Positions 17,282-26,495 of a DNA stretch of 64,000 bases are shown in pieces (the stretch's first letter is position 1; each line of letters begins with the position of its first letter). The stretch covers positions 1-64,000 of the forward strand of contig JAYPDM010000002.1 of assembly GCA_038125265.1 (NCBI GenBank), read 5' to 3'. The stretch is from JAURFX01 sp038125265 (GTDB lineage: Bacteria > Pseudomonadota > Gammaproteobacteria > Steroidobacterales > Rariloculaceae). Under the pieces are notes generated by a model. That model was not told where the DNA came from. It saw nothing but the letters and a program-made list of their open reading frames with translations, and did no database searches. Made by a program: the position numbers and the translations under genes.

Positions 17282-19025
17282 AACATTAACATACCTGGTG
17301 GTTGGCTTTACTTTTGTTGTCTATATTGCAATAGCGATCTGGTCCAAAGCAAAATCAACAGGTGAATTCTATGTTGCCGGTAAAGGCGTACATCCAATTG
17401 CTAATGGAATGGCTACCGCAGCCGATTGGATGTCAGCTGCATCATTTATTTCTATGGCGGGAATTATAGCTTTTGCTGGCTATGATGGATCTAGATTTCT
17501 AATGGGGTGGACCGGGGGTTTTGTACTGTTAGCGCTATTATTAGCACCGTATCTTAGAAAGTATGGGAAATTTACGGTTCCTGAATTTATTGGTGACCGA
17601 TACTATTCAAAAACTGCGAGAATTGTTGCAGTCATATGTCTTTTATTTATCTCGTTTACATATATCGCGGGCCAGATGCGAGGTGTTGGAATCGTATTTT
17701 CAAGATTCCTTGAGGTACCGATTGGTACTGGCTTGATTGTTGGTATGGGTATTGTATTTATATATGCCGTTCTTGGGGGTATGAAAGGAATCACTTATAC
17801 ACAAATTGCCCAATATTGCGTACTTATCTTTGCTTTTACAGTTCCTGCGATATTTATTGCTTTCCAATTAACGGGAAATTTTATTCCACAAGCTGCCTTT
17901 GCGAGTAAGGTCATTGGTACAGATTTATATTTAATAGAGAGGCTCAATCAGGTCATTGTGGATTTGGGATTTCCAAACTATACCGAAAGCCAAAGATCAA
18001 CACTCGATATGTTTTGTATTACTGCAGCGTTAATGATCGGAACAGCTGGCCTCCCACATGTCATCGTGAGGTTTTTTACCGTACCTAATGTAAGTGATGC
18101 GAGATATTCTGCAGGATGGGCTTTATTTTTTATTGGCATACTATATCTTACTGCTCCAGCTATAGGATCAATGGCACGTCTTAATCTAACCGATACCGTT
18201 CAAATTGGTGTGGTCGGTGATGCAGAAGGAAATCTAGTTTATGAAGAGCGTCCAGAGTGGTTTCGTACCTGGGAAACCACAGGATTGCTTACTTTTGAAG
18301 ATAAAAATAACGATGGCCGAGTGCAATACTATGATGACTCTAACCCAGACTTTGAAGCACAGGCGAATGCATACGGATGGGAAGGCAATGAGCTAGTTAT
18401 TGATAGGGATATCATGGTACTCGCCAATCCTGAGATTGCCAATTTGCCCGCATGGGTTATTGCGCTGATCGCTGCGGGTGGTGTAGCAGCCGCTCTATCG
18501 ACTGCTGCCGGTTTATTATTAGTGATCTCGTCTTCTATTTCACACGACTTATTAAAAGGTGTTATAGCTCCGTCAATTACGGAGTCTCAAGAATTATTTG
18601 CGGGCCGAATATCCGCAGCCGTTGCGATAGGAATTGCAGGATTGCTTGGTTATTATCCACCTGCGTTTGTTGCCCAAGTCGTTGCTTTTGCATTTGGACT
18701 TGCCGCTGCATCATTATTTCCAGTATTAATGCTTGGGATCTTTACAAAAACAATAAATAAAGAAGGTGCCATAGCAGGTATGCTGACGGGATTAATTTTT
18801 ACCTATGGCTATATTGAATTTTTTAAAGGTTTATTCCTGCAATGGGCTGGAACACCTTTCGCCGCTGATACACCGGATAATTGGCTCTTCGGTATTTCTC
18901 CAGAGGGCATTGGAATTGTCGGAATGATTTTAAATATAACGGTGGCAGTTATCGTTTCAAAACTTACTAATCCACCTCCAGAGGAGGTTCAGAATCTTGT
19001 TGAGGAAATTAGACATCCTCAATAA
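17271..19025 (+). CDS. Sodium:solute symporter, VC_2705/ActP-like
   Basis: 584 residues from the ATG at 17271; the longer frame overlaps the DUF4212 gene. SSS-family features: EFYVAGKGVHPIANGMATAADWMSAASFI, then TVPEFIGDRYYSK, YAVLGGMKGITYTQ and AALSTAAGLLLVISSSISHDL. A soluble loop (about residues 300-380) contains DKNNDGRVQYYD, which fits an EF-hand Ca-binding loop. Probably takes up acetate or another short organic acid with Na+; the substrate is inferred from ActP relatives. Confidence 0.87.
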   Translation: MALKTLTYLVVGFTFVVYIAIAIWSKAKSTGEFYVAGKGVHPIANGMATAADWMSAASFISMAGIIAFAGYDGSRFLMGWTGGFVLLALLLAPYLRKYGKFTVPEFIGDRYYSKTARIVAVICLLFISFTYIAGQMRGVGIVFSRFLEVPIGTGLIVGMGIVFIYAVLGGMKGITYTQIAQYCVLIFAFTVPAIFIAFQLTGNFIPQAAFASKVIGTDLYLIERLNQVIVDLGFPNYTESQRSTLDMFCITAALMIGTAGLPHVIVRFFTVPNVSDARYSAGWALFFIGILYLTAPAIGSMARLNLTDTVQIGVVGDAEGNLVYEERPEWFRTWETTGLLTFEDKNNDGRVQYYDDSNPDFEAQANAYGWEGNELVIDRDIMVLANPEIANLPAWVIALIAAGGVAAALSTAAGLLLVISSSISHDLLKGVIAPSITESQELFAGRISAAVAIGIAGLLGYYPPAFVAQVVAFAFGLAAASLFPVLMLGIFTKTINKEGAIAGMLTGLIFTYGYIEFFKGLFLQWAGTPFAADTPDNWLFGISPEGIGIVGMILNITVAVIVSKLTNPPPEEVQNLVEEIRHPQ

Positions 19026-19026
19026 T

Positions 19027-20049
19027 TCACTTCTTGATATCTGAGGCGCCGCTTAATAGTACAGCAATGGGTTTTGTTTTTTCACTGTAACTGCAAGCAA
19101 TTTTTGCTGTCATTGTGAGGGGTACTGATAATAGCATTCCTACTGGTCCAAATATCCAACCCCAAAAAACTAAAGATAAAAATACTACCAAGGTAGACAA
19201 ACCAAGCCCCTTCCCCATAATTCTTGGTTCAAGAATTCCTCCAATGAAAAAGTTAATGGCAAAATATCCAATTGCAATAATGATTGCATCACTAATACCT
19301 AACTGAACAATAGCAAGAGCAACTGCAGGAACAGCAGCTATCAGAGAACCAATAGTAGGCACATAATTTAACAAGAAGGCCGTAAGACCCCAAAGCATTG
19401 GAAAATCCAGTCCGATTAAAAAGGTAAAAGCAGCAACAATCAAGCCGGTAATAGCACTAATAATGGTTTTAATTCCTAGGTAGCGTTGGACACCATGTGT
19501 AAATTGATTTAAAAACTCTGGATCAGAATCATTTACAGAGAATATGATTCCAATTTTCTTAGGCAGCGTTGATGCTTCTAACAATAAAAAAATAATGGTA
19601 AAAATAATCAAAATAAAATTGGATAAAAAGCCTCTTATTTGGGCAAACAAGTTTCCAATTAAAGTAAGGGGCGAAAAGTTACTTACTTGCTCATTGATAA
19701 AAGCGATATACGCCTGCTGGGAAGAGTCTTGTATTAAACTGCTAAGCCTTATTCTTAATTGACTTTCATAAAATGGTAACCGATCTGAAAAATCATTAAT
19801 CGATCCCCCTACCGTTGCACCTAAAACTACAAGAATACCGATAATCGTTAGTATAACTATTACGATAGAGATCCCGTATGGCACACGGTGATCTACCAAC
19901 CATCGCATGAATGGCCAAACAATAATTGAAAGAAAGACAGCAAAAATAAATGGAATTAGTATTGAAGAGGCTGCTTGCAGTCCTAATACGATGATTACAA
20001 ATGCAGCTGTTGCATATAGCGAAGAGAGGCCTAGTTGTCTATTACTCAT
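19027..20049 (-). CDS. AI-2E family (PerM-type) transporter
   Basis: 340 residues, about eight helices, with the family pattern of an N-terminal LIPFIFAVFLSIIVWPFMRWL pair, a soluble segment, and C-terminal FLLNYVPTIGSLIAAVPAVALA and PRIMGKGLGLSTLVVFLSLVFWGWIFGPVGMLLSVP motifs. Members export autoinducer-2 or act as Na+/H+ antiporters; this one cannot be placed. Convergent with the symporter gene, one base apart. Confidence 0.87.
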   Translation of the reverse strand: MSNRQLGLSSLYATAAFVIIVLGLQAASSILIPFIFAVFLSIIVWPFMRWLVDHRVPYGISIVIVILTIIGILVVLGATVGGSINDFSDRLPFYESQLRIRLSSLIQDSSQQAYIAFINEQVSNFSPLTLIGNLFAQIRGFLSNFILIIFTIIFLLLEASTLPKKIGIIFSVNDSDPEFLNQFTHGVQRYLGIKTIISAITGLIVAAFTFLIGLDFPMLWGLTAFLLNYVPTIGSLIAAVPAVALAIVQLGISDAIIIAIGYFAINFFIGGILEPRIMGKGLGLSTLVVFLSLVFWGWIFGPVGMLLSVPLTMTAKIACSYSEKTKPIAVLLSGASDIKK

Positions 20050-20082
20050 TCGTTAACTCTAAAATCCATCTAAAGTAATAGC

Positions 20083-21009
20083 TTAATAGTCTTTAGCGGT
20101 CTCTTCAATCGAATCAGTGTTGATTGCCGAAAAATATAAGGTTTCAACTTCAAAATGTTGAGATAACTTCTTCATCATAGCTTGTAAGTTAGGTTTTTTC
20201 TCTGAAGGTTCTATTCCTTTTCCAATACCACCGCCAAATTCAACCACTCTGCTTGCTCCTTGATTTAACGCATATGAAATACAGTCTACCCAACGAACAG
20301 GCGAAAATAACTGACAGTATAAATTATTAATAATACTCTCACGATCATTCTCATGGGGAAGACCTGTGTAATTTGATAGTACTGGAATCGATGGACTTTT
20401 AAATTCTTCATTTTGTAATTCGACTAAAAATTTTGCTGCAGCATCTTTCATAAGATAGGAATGAAAAGCTCCTTCAGTTTTTAGAGGGATTGCTCTTTTT
20501 TTTGGAAACTCTCTTTGAATTAAATTGATAGCTTTCTCAAGATCTGCATCGAGACCCGCAAGAACGATTTGTTCAGGAAGGTTTATGCCAGCAATCGAAC
20601 AATTAACCTCTCTAGCAATTCTATTTGCATCATCCAAAGTTAGTGTAGTTGCCATCATTGATCCGGTTCCAAGCTCTGACATCAATGCGCCACGCTTTGC
20701 AACAAGCCTAATAGCTTGCTCAGGAGCAAGACTCCCCCCAATGACAAGTGCGGTATACTCGCCCAAACTATGCCCTGCTGTAATGCTTGGTCTTAAATCG
20801 GTATTTAGCTCTTCACACAAAGCATAAAAACATGCCAGCTGATGTGTCACTAATACTGGCTGAGTAAATTTTGTTAAATTAATCTGATCTTCAGGACCAC
20901 TGAAGGAAAGTTCACTGACATTAAAATGCAATAAGTCATTAGCGAGTTCGTACAATTGAGAAACACTCTTATATTTTTTAACAATGTCGCTACCTATTCC
21001 AACGTATTG
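20083..21009 (-). CDS. fabD: Malonyl-CoA:ACP transacylase (5' end lost in gap)
   Basis: About 308 residues, entering the gap at QYVGIGSDI, which matches the FabD start GQGSQ.vGMG; only some ten N-terminal residues should be missing. Nucleophile Ser in GHSLGEYTAL, Arg in LVAKRGALMS, catalytic His in GAFHSYLM. Loads malonate onto acyl carrier protein for fatty-acid synthesis. A computed frame runs through the Ns into the MFS gene, but that join is an assembly artefact. No other fab genes are visible next to it. Confidence 0.88.
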   Translation of the reverse strand, partial: QYVGIGSDIVKKYKSVSQLYELANDLLHFNVSELSFSGPEDQINLTKFTQPVLVTHQLACFYALCEELNTDLRPSITAGHSLGEYTALVIGGSLAPEQAIRLVAKRGALMSELGTGSMMATTLTLDDANRIAREVNCSIAGINLPEQIVLAGLDADLEKAINLIQREFPKKRAIPLKTEGAFHSYLMKDAAAKFLVELQNEEFKSPSIPVLSNYTGLPHENDRESIINNLYCQLFSPVRWVDCISYALNQGASRVVEFGGGIGKGIEPSEKKPNLQAMMKKLSQHFEVETLYFSAINTDSIEETAKDY

Positions 21010-21109
21010 NNNNNNNNNNNNNNNNNNNNNNNNNNNNNNNNNNNNNNNNNNNNNNNNNNNNNNNNNNNNNNNNNNNNNNNNNNNNNNNNNNNNNNNNNNN
21101 NNNNNNNNN
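21010..21109. other. Assembly gap (100 N)
   Basis: Exactly 100 N, the conventional placeholder for a gap of unknown length. It separates the fabD 5' end from the 3' end of an MFS gene, both on the minus strand. Confidence 0.98.
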
Positions 21110-22164
21110 GCTAATTTAACCACATAGGCTCTGCTCATGCATTGATTAGGTCCTGCAAAAAATCCAATAATTGCACCAGCTACCCATAAGGTTGATTGAC
21201 TCTGAGCAAGCATCGCAATAACCAATGCGAATGAGAGCCCCGCAATAGTAATTATGATAGATTTCTTGCTACCAATAGCATCATCAAGTCTCGATAGCGT
21301 TAGACTGCCAATGAGAGCGAAAACATTTAAATAGATTCCAAAATATAAGACTTGAGTAAAGCTAAAATCAAAAGTACCCATCGCATAAATTCCACCAAAA
21401 GCAAATATAGTGATCAGTGCGTCATTATAAAAAAGTCTCGCTAAGAAGAATCTCCAGAGATCAGGATAATCTGATATCAGTTTTTTTAGAGGAAGGGCCT
21501 CTCTGAAACTTGATGAAGAAACTTGGTAGTTAAGATTAGATTTAAAATGGATCACGGTTGGTACGGTAAAAATAATGTACCAAATGCCAACGAGCAAGGT
21601 AAGAGCGAGAATATGTTCATTTGAGCTTTTATCCAGATTGAATACAGGGGCATCCGGCAAAACAAAAAATAATAGAGCAATAATTAGTGCCAAAAGTCCA
21701 GATGCATAGCCTGCCGCCCAGCCATAAGCAGAAACCCTTCCAATCTTATCTTTATCCGGTGATTGCCCAATCAGTGCGTTATAAACAACGAGTGATAACT
21801 CAAAAAAGATATTTGAAAAAAATACAAAAAAACCTGCCCAAATATAATCTCCATCAGAAAATAGAAACAAAGCCATACACGTGAATGAGCAGAGCAAGGT
21901 ATTTGTAATTAACCATTTCAATTGGCTCTGTTTCGCATCAATTCGCCTACCCATGATGGGCGCCATGATAGCTATAAAGATAGCTGATCCGCTAATAATC
22001 CAAGACCATACTTGGGTTCCATATATTGTCTCACCAACAATAACCTCAACAAAAAAGGTGGAATAAATAAATGTGATGATGATTGTAGTAAAGGGAGAGT
22101 TGGCAAAATCAAATGATAGCCAAGCAAACATAAACCCTTTGGGTGATTTGAGATATTGATACAA
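21110..22164 (-). CDS. MFS transporter, UMF1/Atg22-like (3' end lost in gap)
   Basis: About 351 residues from the ATG at 22164, ending at the gap after SRAYVVKL. Starts SPKGFMFAWLSFDFANSPFTTII, typical of the UMF1 (vacuole-effluxer Atg22-like) branch, with about nine or ten helices present and MGRRIDAKQSQLKWL in the first inter-helix loop. The remaining two or three helices lie in the gap. Substrate unknown. Confidence 0.82.
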
Positions 22165-22172
22165 TTCTTTGC

Positions 22173-23234
22173 CTAAAAAATTGATTGATTCTGGTATTTA
22201 TATTGCCACAACTTTATGGCTTCGGGATTAACAATATGATCCGGCAACTCACCTTTAGCACTATTTAAAACGGCATCAGTGACCATTTGTATAGATGCTG
22301 AGAGTGCCGCAGGCGTATTAGCCGCAGTCATATGTGGAAAAAATAATGCTCTGTGGCCAAATTTTCTTAATTTTGAATTCCTTGGTAAAGGCTCAATTTC
22401 AAAAACATCAAGTGCCACGGAAGCTATATAGTTTTTTTCAAGGGCATCCGAAAGAGCCTCTTCATCAACAATTTTTCCTCTCGCTGTATTTATGAGTATG
22501 GACTGAGGCTTCATTAATTGAAAACTTTCATGGCTTAGAAGATGCTCAGTCTCCTTGGTCAGAGTGCAATGAATACTAATTACATCTGACTGAACAAGTA
22601 AATCTTTAAGGTCTACACGTCTTACGCCTGCTGCTAAGAAAACTTCATCGGCAAGATAGGGGTCACAGGCAATAATTTTTACTTTCCATGGTCTGAAGAG
22701 CTCAGCTACTCTTTGACCAATACGGCCTAAACCTATAATTCCTAAAGTAATGCCCTCATAATCATCCCTCGCTCCCAGATAGGTTCCCAATAGGTCTTCA
22801 GACCTCCAATTATTCTGTGTCACCGCTAAGTGTCTTTCTCTTACTTTTTTTAATAGCGCGAGAATCATGGCAACCGTCGACTCTGCAACTCCACCCCAGC
22901 TCGACTCTGTGGGGCTATTCGTCAGAATAACCCCTCTATTAGAAAGGCAATCAAGATCAATATCATCATAACCAATAGTGTACTTAGCGATCGATCTAAG
23001 GTTATCAAATTTTTCAATGATCTCCTTTGTGAGTCCAGGAGGTGGAAAAGTATTCCCCACAAAACACATGACCTCCTCAGGTTTATTTATTTGCTTCAGA
23101 AATGCTAGGGGATCAATACTTTCTTTATTAATGACTACATTAAAGCCAAGAGACTCTAATTTTTTATATGAGTCAAAACTTTTATCAGTGGGTGTATAAG
23201 CAACGATAGTTTTAGCTAATATCGCTTGATTCAT
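22173..23234 (-). CDS. D-2-hydroxyacid dehydrogenase (phosphoglycerate-dehydrogenase-like)
   Basis: 353 residues from the ATG at 23234, just after the terC stop; a longer frame from 23270 would overlap terC. Motifs: GLGRIGQRVAELF (NAD), NTARGKIVDEEAL (catalytic Arg), EIEPLP (Glu) and FFPHMTAANTPA (His). It lacks an ACT domain. A second, clearly different member of the family found at 5330. Nine bases before the MFS gene, so likely co-transcribed with it. Confidence 0.83.
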   Translation of the reverse strand: MNQAILAKTIVAYTPTDKSFDSYKKLESLGFNVVINKESIDPLAFLKQINKPEEVMCFVGNTFPPPGLTKEIIEKFDNLRSIAKYTIGYDDIDLDCLSNRGVILTNSPTESSWGGVAESTVAMILALLKKVRERHLAVTQNNWRSEDLLGTYLGARDDYEGITLGIIGLGRIGQRVAELFRPWKVKIIACDPYLADEVFLAAGVRRVDLKDLLVQSDVISIHCTLTKETEHLLSHESFQLMKPQSILINTARGKIVDEEALSDALEKNYIASVALDVFEIEPLPRNSKLRKFGHRALFFPHMTAANTPAALSASIQMVTDAVLNSAKGELPDHIVNPEAIKLWQYKYQNQSIF

Positions 23235-23244
23235 ATTAGGCAAA

Positions 23245-23829
23245 TTAGGCAAACCATTGCAGCCAGCCATCCCAAATCATAATAACTGCAACGTAGAGAA
23301 TGACTAACAAGCCTAGCCAAGCAATCCAGATATGTCGCTCAAGAAGCTTTGCAATACCTTGCGCCGCTAGACCCATAAATGCAATTGATAAAATTAGGCC
23401 AATCGTCAAGACTAAGATACTCTCACGCGCAATACCGGCCACTGCGAGTACATTATCCAAAGACATTGAGACATCTGCGAGAATGATCTGAAAGACAGCT
23501 TGGGCTTTCGTTTTAGGCTCCTTATTAGTATCCTTATCTTTGGTATCTTCTAGAGATGCATGATGAAGGATCTCCTTTCCAAGGTTAAAACATACCCACA
23601 ATAGTAATAGACCGCCGAATAAGATCAGGCCAGGTATTTGAAGCAAATAAACGGTTAGGATCGCAAAAATAATCCTAAGGACAGTGGCAAGGATTATGCC
23701 ATAGACCATTACCCGCGCCCTCTCTTCCTTGGGAAGTCCAGCAACTGCTAAAGCGATAATAATAGCGTTATCCCCTGCTAAGACAAGGTCGACAAGGATA
23801 ACTTGAGAAAGATCGATTAAAAAATTCAT
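23245..23829 (-). CDS. TerC family integral membrane protein (YjbE-type)
   Basis: 194 residues, about seven helices. Two acidic intramembrane motifs are characteristic: LVLAGDNAIIIALA and ADVSMSLDNVLAVAGIA. A charged loop (residues about 95-108) separates the halves. Family members export Mn2+ or act with exoenzyme metalation; the role here is inferred only. First gene of the minus-strand unit terC-hydroxyacid dehydrogenase-MFS. Confidence 0.88.
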   Translation of the reverse strand: MNFLIDLSQVILVDLVLAGDNAIIIALAVAGLPKEERARVMVYGIILATVLRIIFAILTVYLLQIPGLILFGGLLLLWVCFNLGKEILHHASLEDTKDKDTNKEPKTKAQAVFQIILADVSMSLDNVLAVAGIARESILVLTIGLILSIAFMGLAAQGIAKLLERHIWIAWLGLLVILYVAVIMIWDGWLQWFA

Positions 23830-23897
23830 ATCATACTGTTTGAATTAATCAATAATGATATCATGCAATGTTCAAATAATATGTACATGGAGAGTCA

Positions 23898-26495
23898 ATG
23901 ATTAAGCAGCTCTATACTTTTTTCTTACTATTGTTTTTTCTTCTTATTGCCGGCCTATCCATCGAGGCGCAAGAAGAAATAAATGAAGATGATGCCGTAG
24001 AAATTGAAACTGCAACTGATGAGGAGTCATCCAATGATAATTCCGATCAAGCTGAGACTGAGGAAGAAGAGGAAACCATTACCTCGATTGTTGAAGGTCT
24101 AACTAATTATCAAGGCGCGTTTGACCTTTACCACGATGAGGAAAGTGGAGATGTCATGATGGTCCTAAGAGGTGATCAATTAGATCAGGAATACATCTAT
24201 TTTTCTTATGCTGTCAACGGACTGGTTCAAACCCCCTTCTTTAGGGGAGGCTATGGCAGTAATCGAATAATCTCATTTAGAGAAAGCTATGGCCAGATTG
24301 AATTTGTTTTTCAAAACCCTAGTTACTACTTTGACCCAGAGAGCCCACTCTCAAGAGCATCCAATGCTAATATAGGATACGGAATCTTGGGCTCAGTTAG
24401 CATTGTCTTGCATGACGAGGAAGAGGATCTATATCTATTAGATATCACAAATCTTCTAAAATCAGAGAGTCTCTCTCAGCTAAGTTATATTAATGATGAT
24501 GACTCATTTAGTATCGGTGGCATGAGCCCATCTAAGACTAAAGTTACTTCTGTGAGAAGCTATCCTGAAAACAGCGATATCAGACTTGAATATACTTTTG
24601 ATAATCCTGTGCCTAGAAATGGTGGCGGATCTCCAGTAGCTGATGATAGGTACGTAAGTATTTTTATTCAGCATAGCTTTATACAGATGCCCAATGATGA
24701 ATTTATTCCAAGATTGACTGATCACCGGATGGGTTATTTTGCCAATGAGATTACTGACTTGACTCAGGATGATCCGACTCCTTATCGCGATCTTGTTGAA
24801 AGATGGGATCTACAAAAAGTGAATCCACTTTCGGAGCTCTCGCCACCTGTCGAGCCAATTGTTTGGTGGATAGAAAATACTACGCCTTATGAGTTTAGAG
24901 AAGCAGTGGCCGAGGGGGTCCTCGCCTGGAATACTGCTTTTGAGAAAATTGGTTTTGAAAATGCCATTGAAGTGAGGGTACAGCCCGATGATGCAGATTG
25001 GGATGCAGGAGATATCAGATATAATGTTTTAAGTTGGTCATCCTCACCCTTCCCGCCCTTTTCCGGATACGGTCCAAGTTTTTCAAATCCAAGAACCGGT
25101 CAAATAATAGGTGCAGATATTATGCTTGAGTATGCACCGACTTTGAGAAGAGTCCAATATCAAAGAATCTTAGACAATTTAGATGGAAGTCTTTATGCCG
25201 AAGAAAATTTTGAGGCCTACTGTACTTACGCTTTTGATAAACAAATCAGTTTAGCTTTTGGTCGGATCTTTCAACCAGAATTAAGAATTGATAATGGTGA
25301 AGAGGAAGCAGTCCTGCATCAGTTCATCGTTGACTTAGTGATGCATGAGGTTGGTCATACTTTAGGGCTGGCGCATAATTTTGGTGGCACCTTTCTTTTA
25401 AGTCCCGAAGAATCTTATGATAACAGTATCATTTCTGAGGGAGTGCTTTACTCCTCTGTGATGGATTACACAGACATTCATATTTCGCCAGCCAGAGATA
25501 ATGAGCAATTTTTTAATACTGCTGTAGGTCCTTATGATGACTGGGTTATAGAGTATGCCTATTCTGAATCTTTGGCGGATCCTACGGAAGAAGCTAATAG
25601 GCTCAACGATATCGCTAGTCGATCAAGCCTTCCTGAAAATTTATTTGGTACTGATGATCATAATATGAGGGCACCTGGATGGGGTTCAGACCCTAGAATC
25701 CAGTGGTACGATATGACCAATGATCCGATGCAATACGCAAGTGACCGCATTGGCCTGATAAATGATGCTTCTGAGGACCTTCTTAATAAGTTTTTAAGAG
25801 AAGGTGAAAGCTATCATGAATTAAGAGATGCTTACGTTGTGCTTCTGGGACAATATTCAAGAGCTGCAAATACTATTGTTAAGTTCATTGGTGGCGTTGA
25901 AGTTCATAGGGGGCTGTATGAGGAAGATCAAACATCCTCTCCATTGATCCCAACATCCTATGAAGATCAAGTCCGTGCCATGTCGCTGCTTGATGAGCTT
26001 GTCTTTGCACCAAATGCCTTTGATTCTTCAAATGAATTATATGACTACCTTTTGGCAGATCGAAGATTATGGAATCTATACGGCTTCACTGAAGATCCAA
26101 AGATCAGGGAGTGGATTCTTGATATTCAAAGAGGTGTTCTCCAGCACCTGCTTAATCCCCGGGTCATGACGCGTATTTCAGACTCTATGAGCTATGGGAA
26201 TGACTACTCATTAAATGAAATGATGGAATCTTTAACTAATGCTATCTTTGAGGATGATATCCGTGGCAATGTCAACTTAATTCGTCAAAGCCTTCAGGCG
26301 CTTTATATCGATGGATTAGACTACACTTTGAATAACTCCCAAAATTCTGACTTCCAAGCTCGAGCAGCCGCACTAAATGAATTAGAAAGAATTCAAGGTC
26401 TGTTGGAAAGAAAAAGATCCGGCGATGCCAGCACTCGAGCTCATACAAATTACCTCTTATATTTAATTGATCATGCCTTAGATATAGATGCGTAA
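23898..26495 (+). CDS. Secreted zinc-dependent metalloprotease (DUF5117/DUF4953 type)
   Basis: 865 residues with a signal peptide, then a very acidic low-complexity stretch (about residues 26-62). The metzincin zinc motif HExxHxxGxxH begins at His483 (MHEVGHTLGLAHN), and SSVMDYTD downstream is the Met-turn. The N-terminal half matches the DUF5117 pattern (YFSYAVNG, FFRGGYGSNRI) and the segment after the metal site DUF4953 (WGSDPRIQ, NDASEDLL). Probably degrades extracellular or periplasmic protein. GGAG SD before the ATG; overlaps the following TonB receptor gene by eight bases, suggesting that protease and receptor work as a pair. Confidence 0.87.
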   Translation: MIKQLYTFFLLLFFLLIAGLSIEAQEEINEDDAVEIETATDEESSNDNSDQAETEEEEETITSIVEGLTNYQGAFDLYHDEESGDVMMVLRGDQLDQEYIYFSYAVNGLVQTPFFRGGYGSNRIISFRESYGQIEFVFQNPSYYFDPESPLSRASNANIGYGILGSVSIVLHDEEEDLYLLDITNLLKSESLSQLSYINDDDSFSIGGMSPSKTKVTSVRSYPENSDIRLEYTFDNPVPRNGGGSPVADDRYVSIFIQHSFIQMPNDEFIPRLTDHRMGYFANEITDLTQDDPTPYRDLVERWDLQKVNPLSELSPPVEPIVWWIENTTPYEFREAVAEGVLAWNTAFEKIGFENAIEVRVQPDDADWDAGDIRYNVLSWSSSPFPPFSGYGPSFSNPRTGQIIGADIMLEYAPTLRRVQYQRILDNLDGSLYAEENFEAYCTYAFDKQISLAFGRIFQPELRIDNGEEEAVLHQFIVDLVMHEVGHTLGLAHNFGGTFLLSPEESYDNSIISEGVLYSSVMDYTDIHISPARDNEQFFNTAVGPYDDWVIEYAYSESLADPTEEANRLNDIASRSSLPENLFGTDDHNMRAPGWGSDPRIQWYDMTNDPMQYASDRIGLINDASEDLLNKFLREGESYHELRDAYVVLLGQYSRAANTIVKFIGGVEVHRGLYEEDQTSSPLIPTSYEDQVRAMSLLDELVFAPNAFDSSNELYDYLLADRRLWNLYGFTEDPKIREWILDIQRGVLQHLLNPRVMTRISDSMSYGNDYSLNEMMESLTNAIFEDDIRGNVNLIRQSLQALYIDGLDYTLNNSQNSDFQARAAALNELERIQGLLERKRSGDASTRAHTNYLLYLIDHALDIDA

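Noticed and set aside
20083..22164. Single 693-residue MFS-FabD protein
   Set aside because: The frame passes through 100 N; the two sides are a UMF1-type transporter and a malonyl transacylase, each incomplete at the gap.
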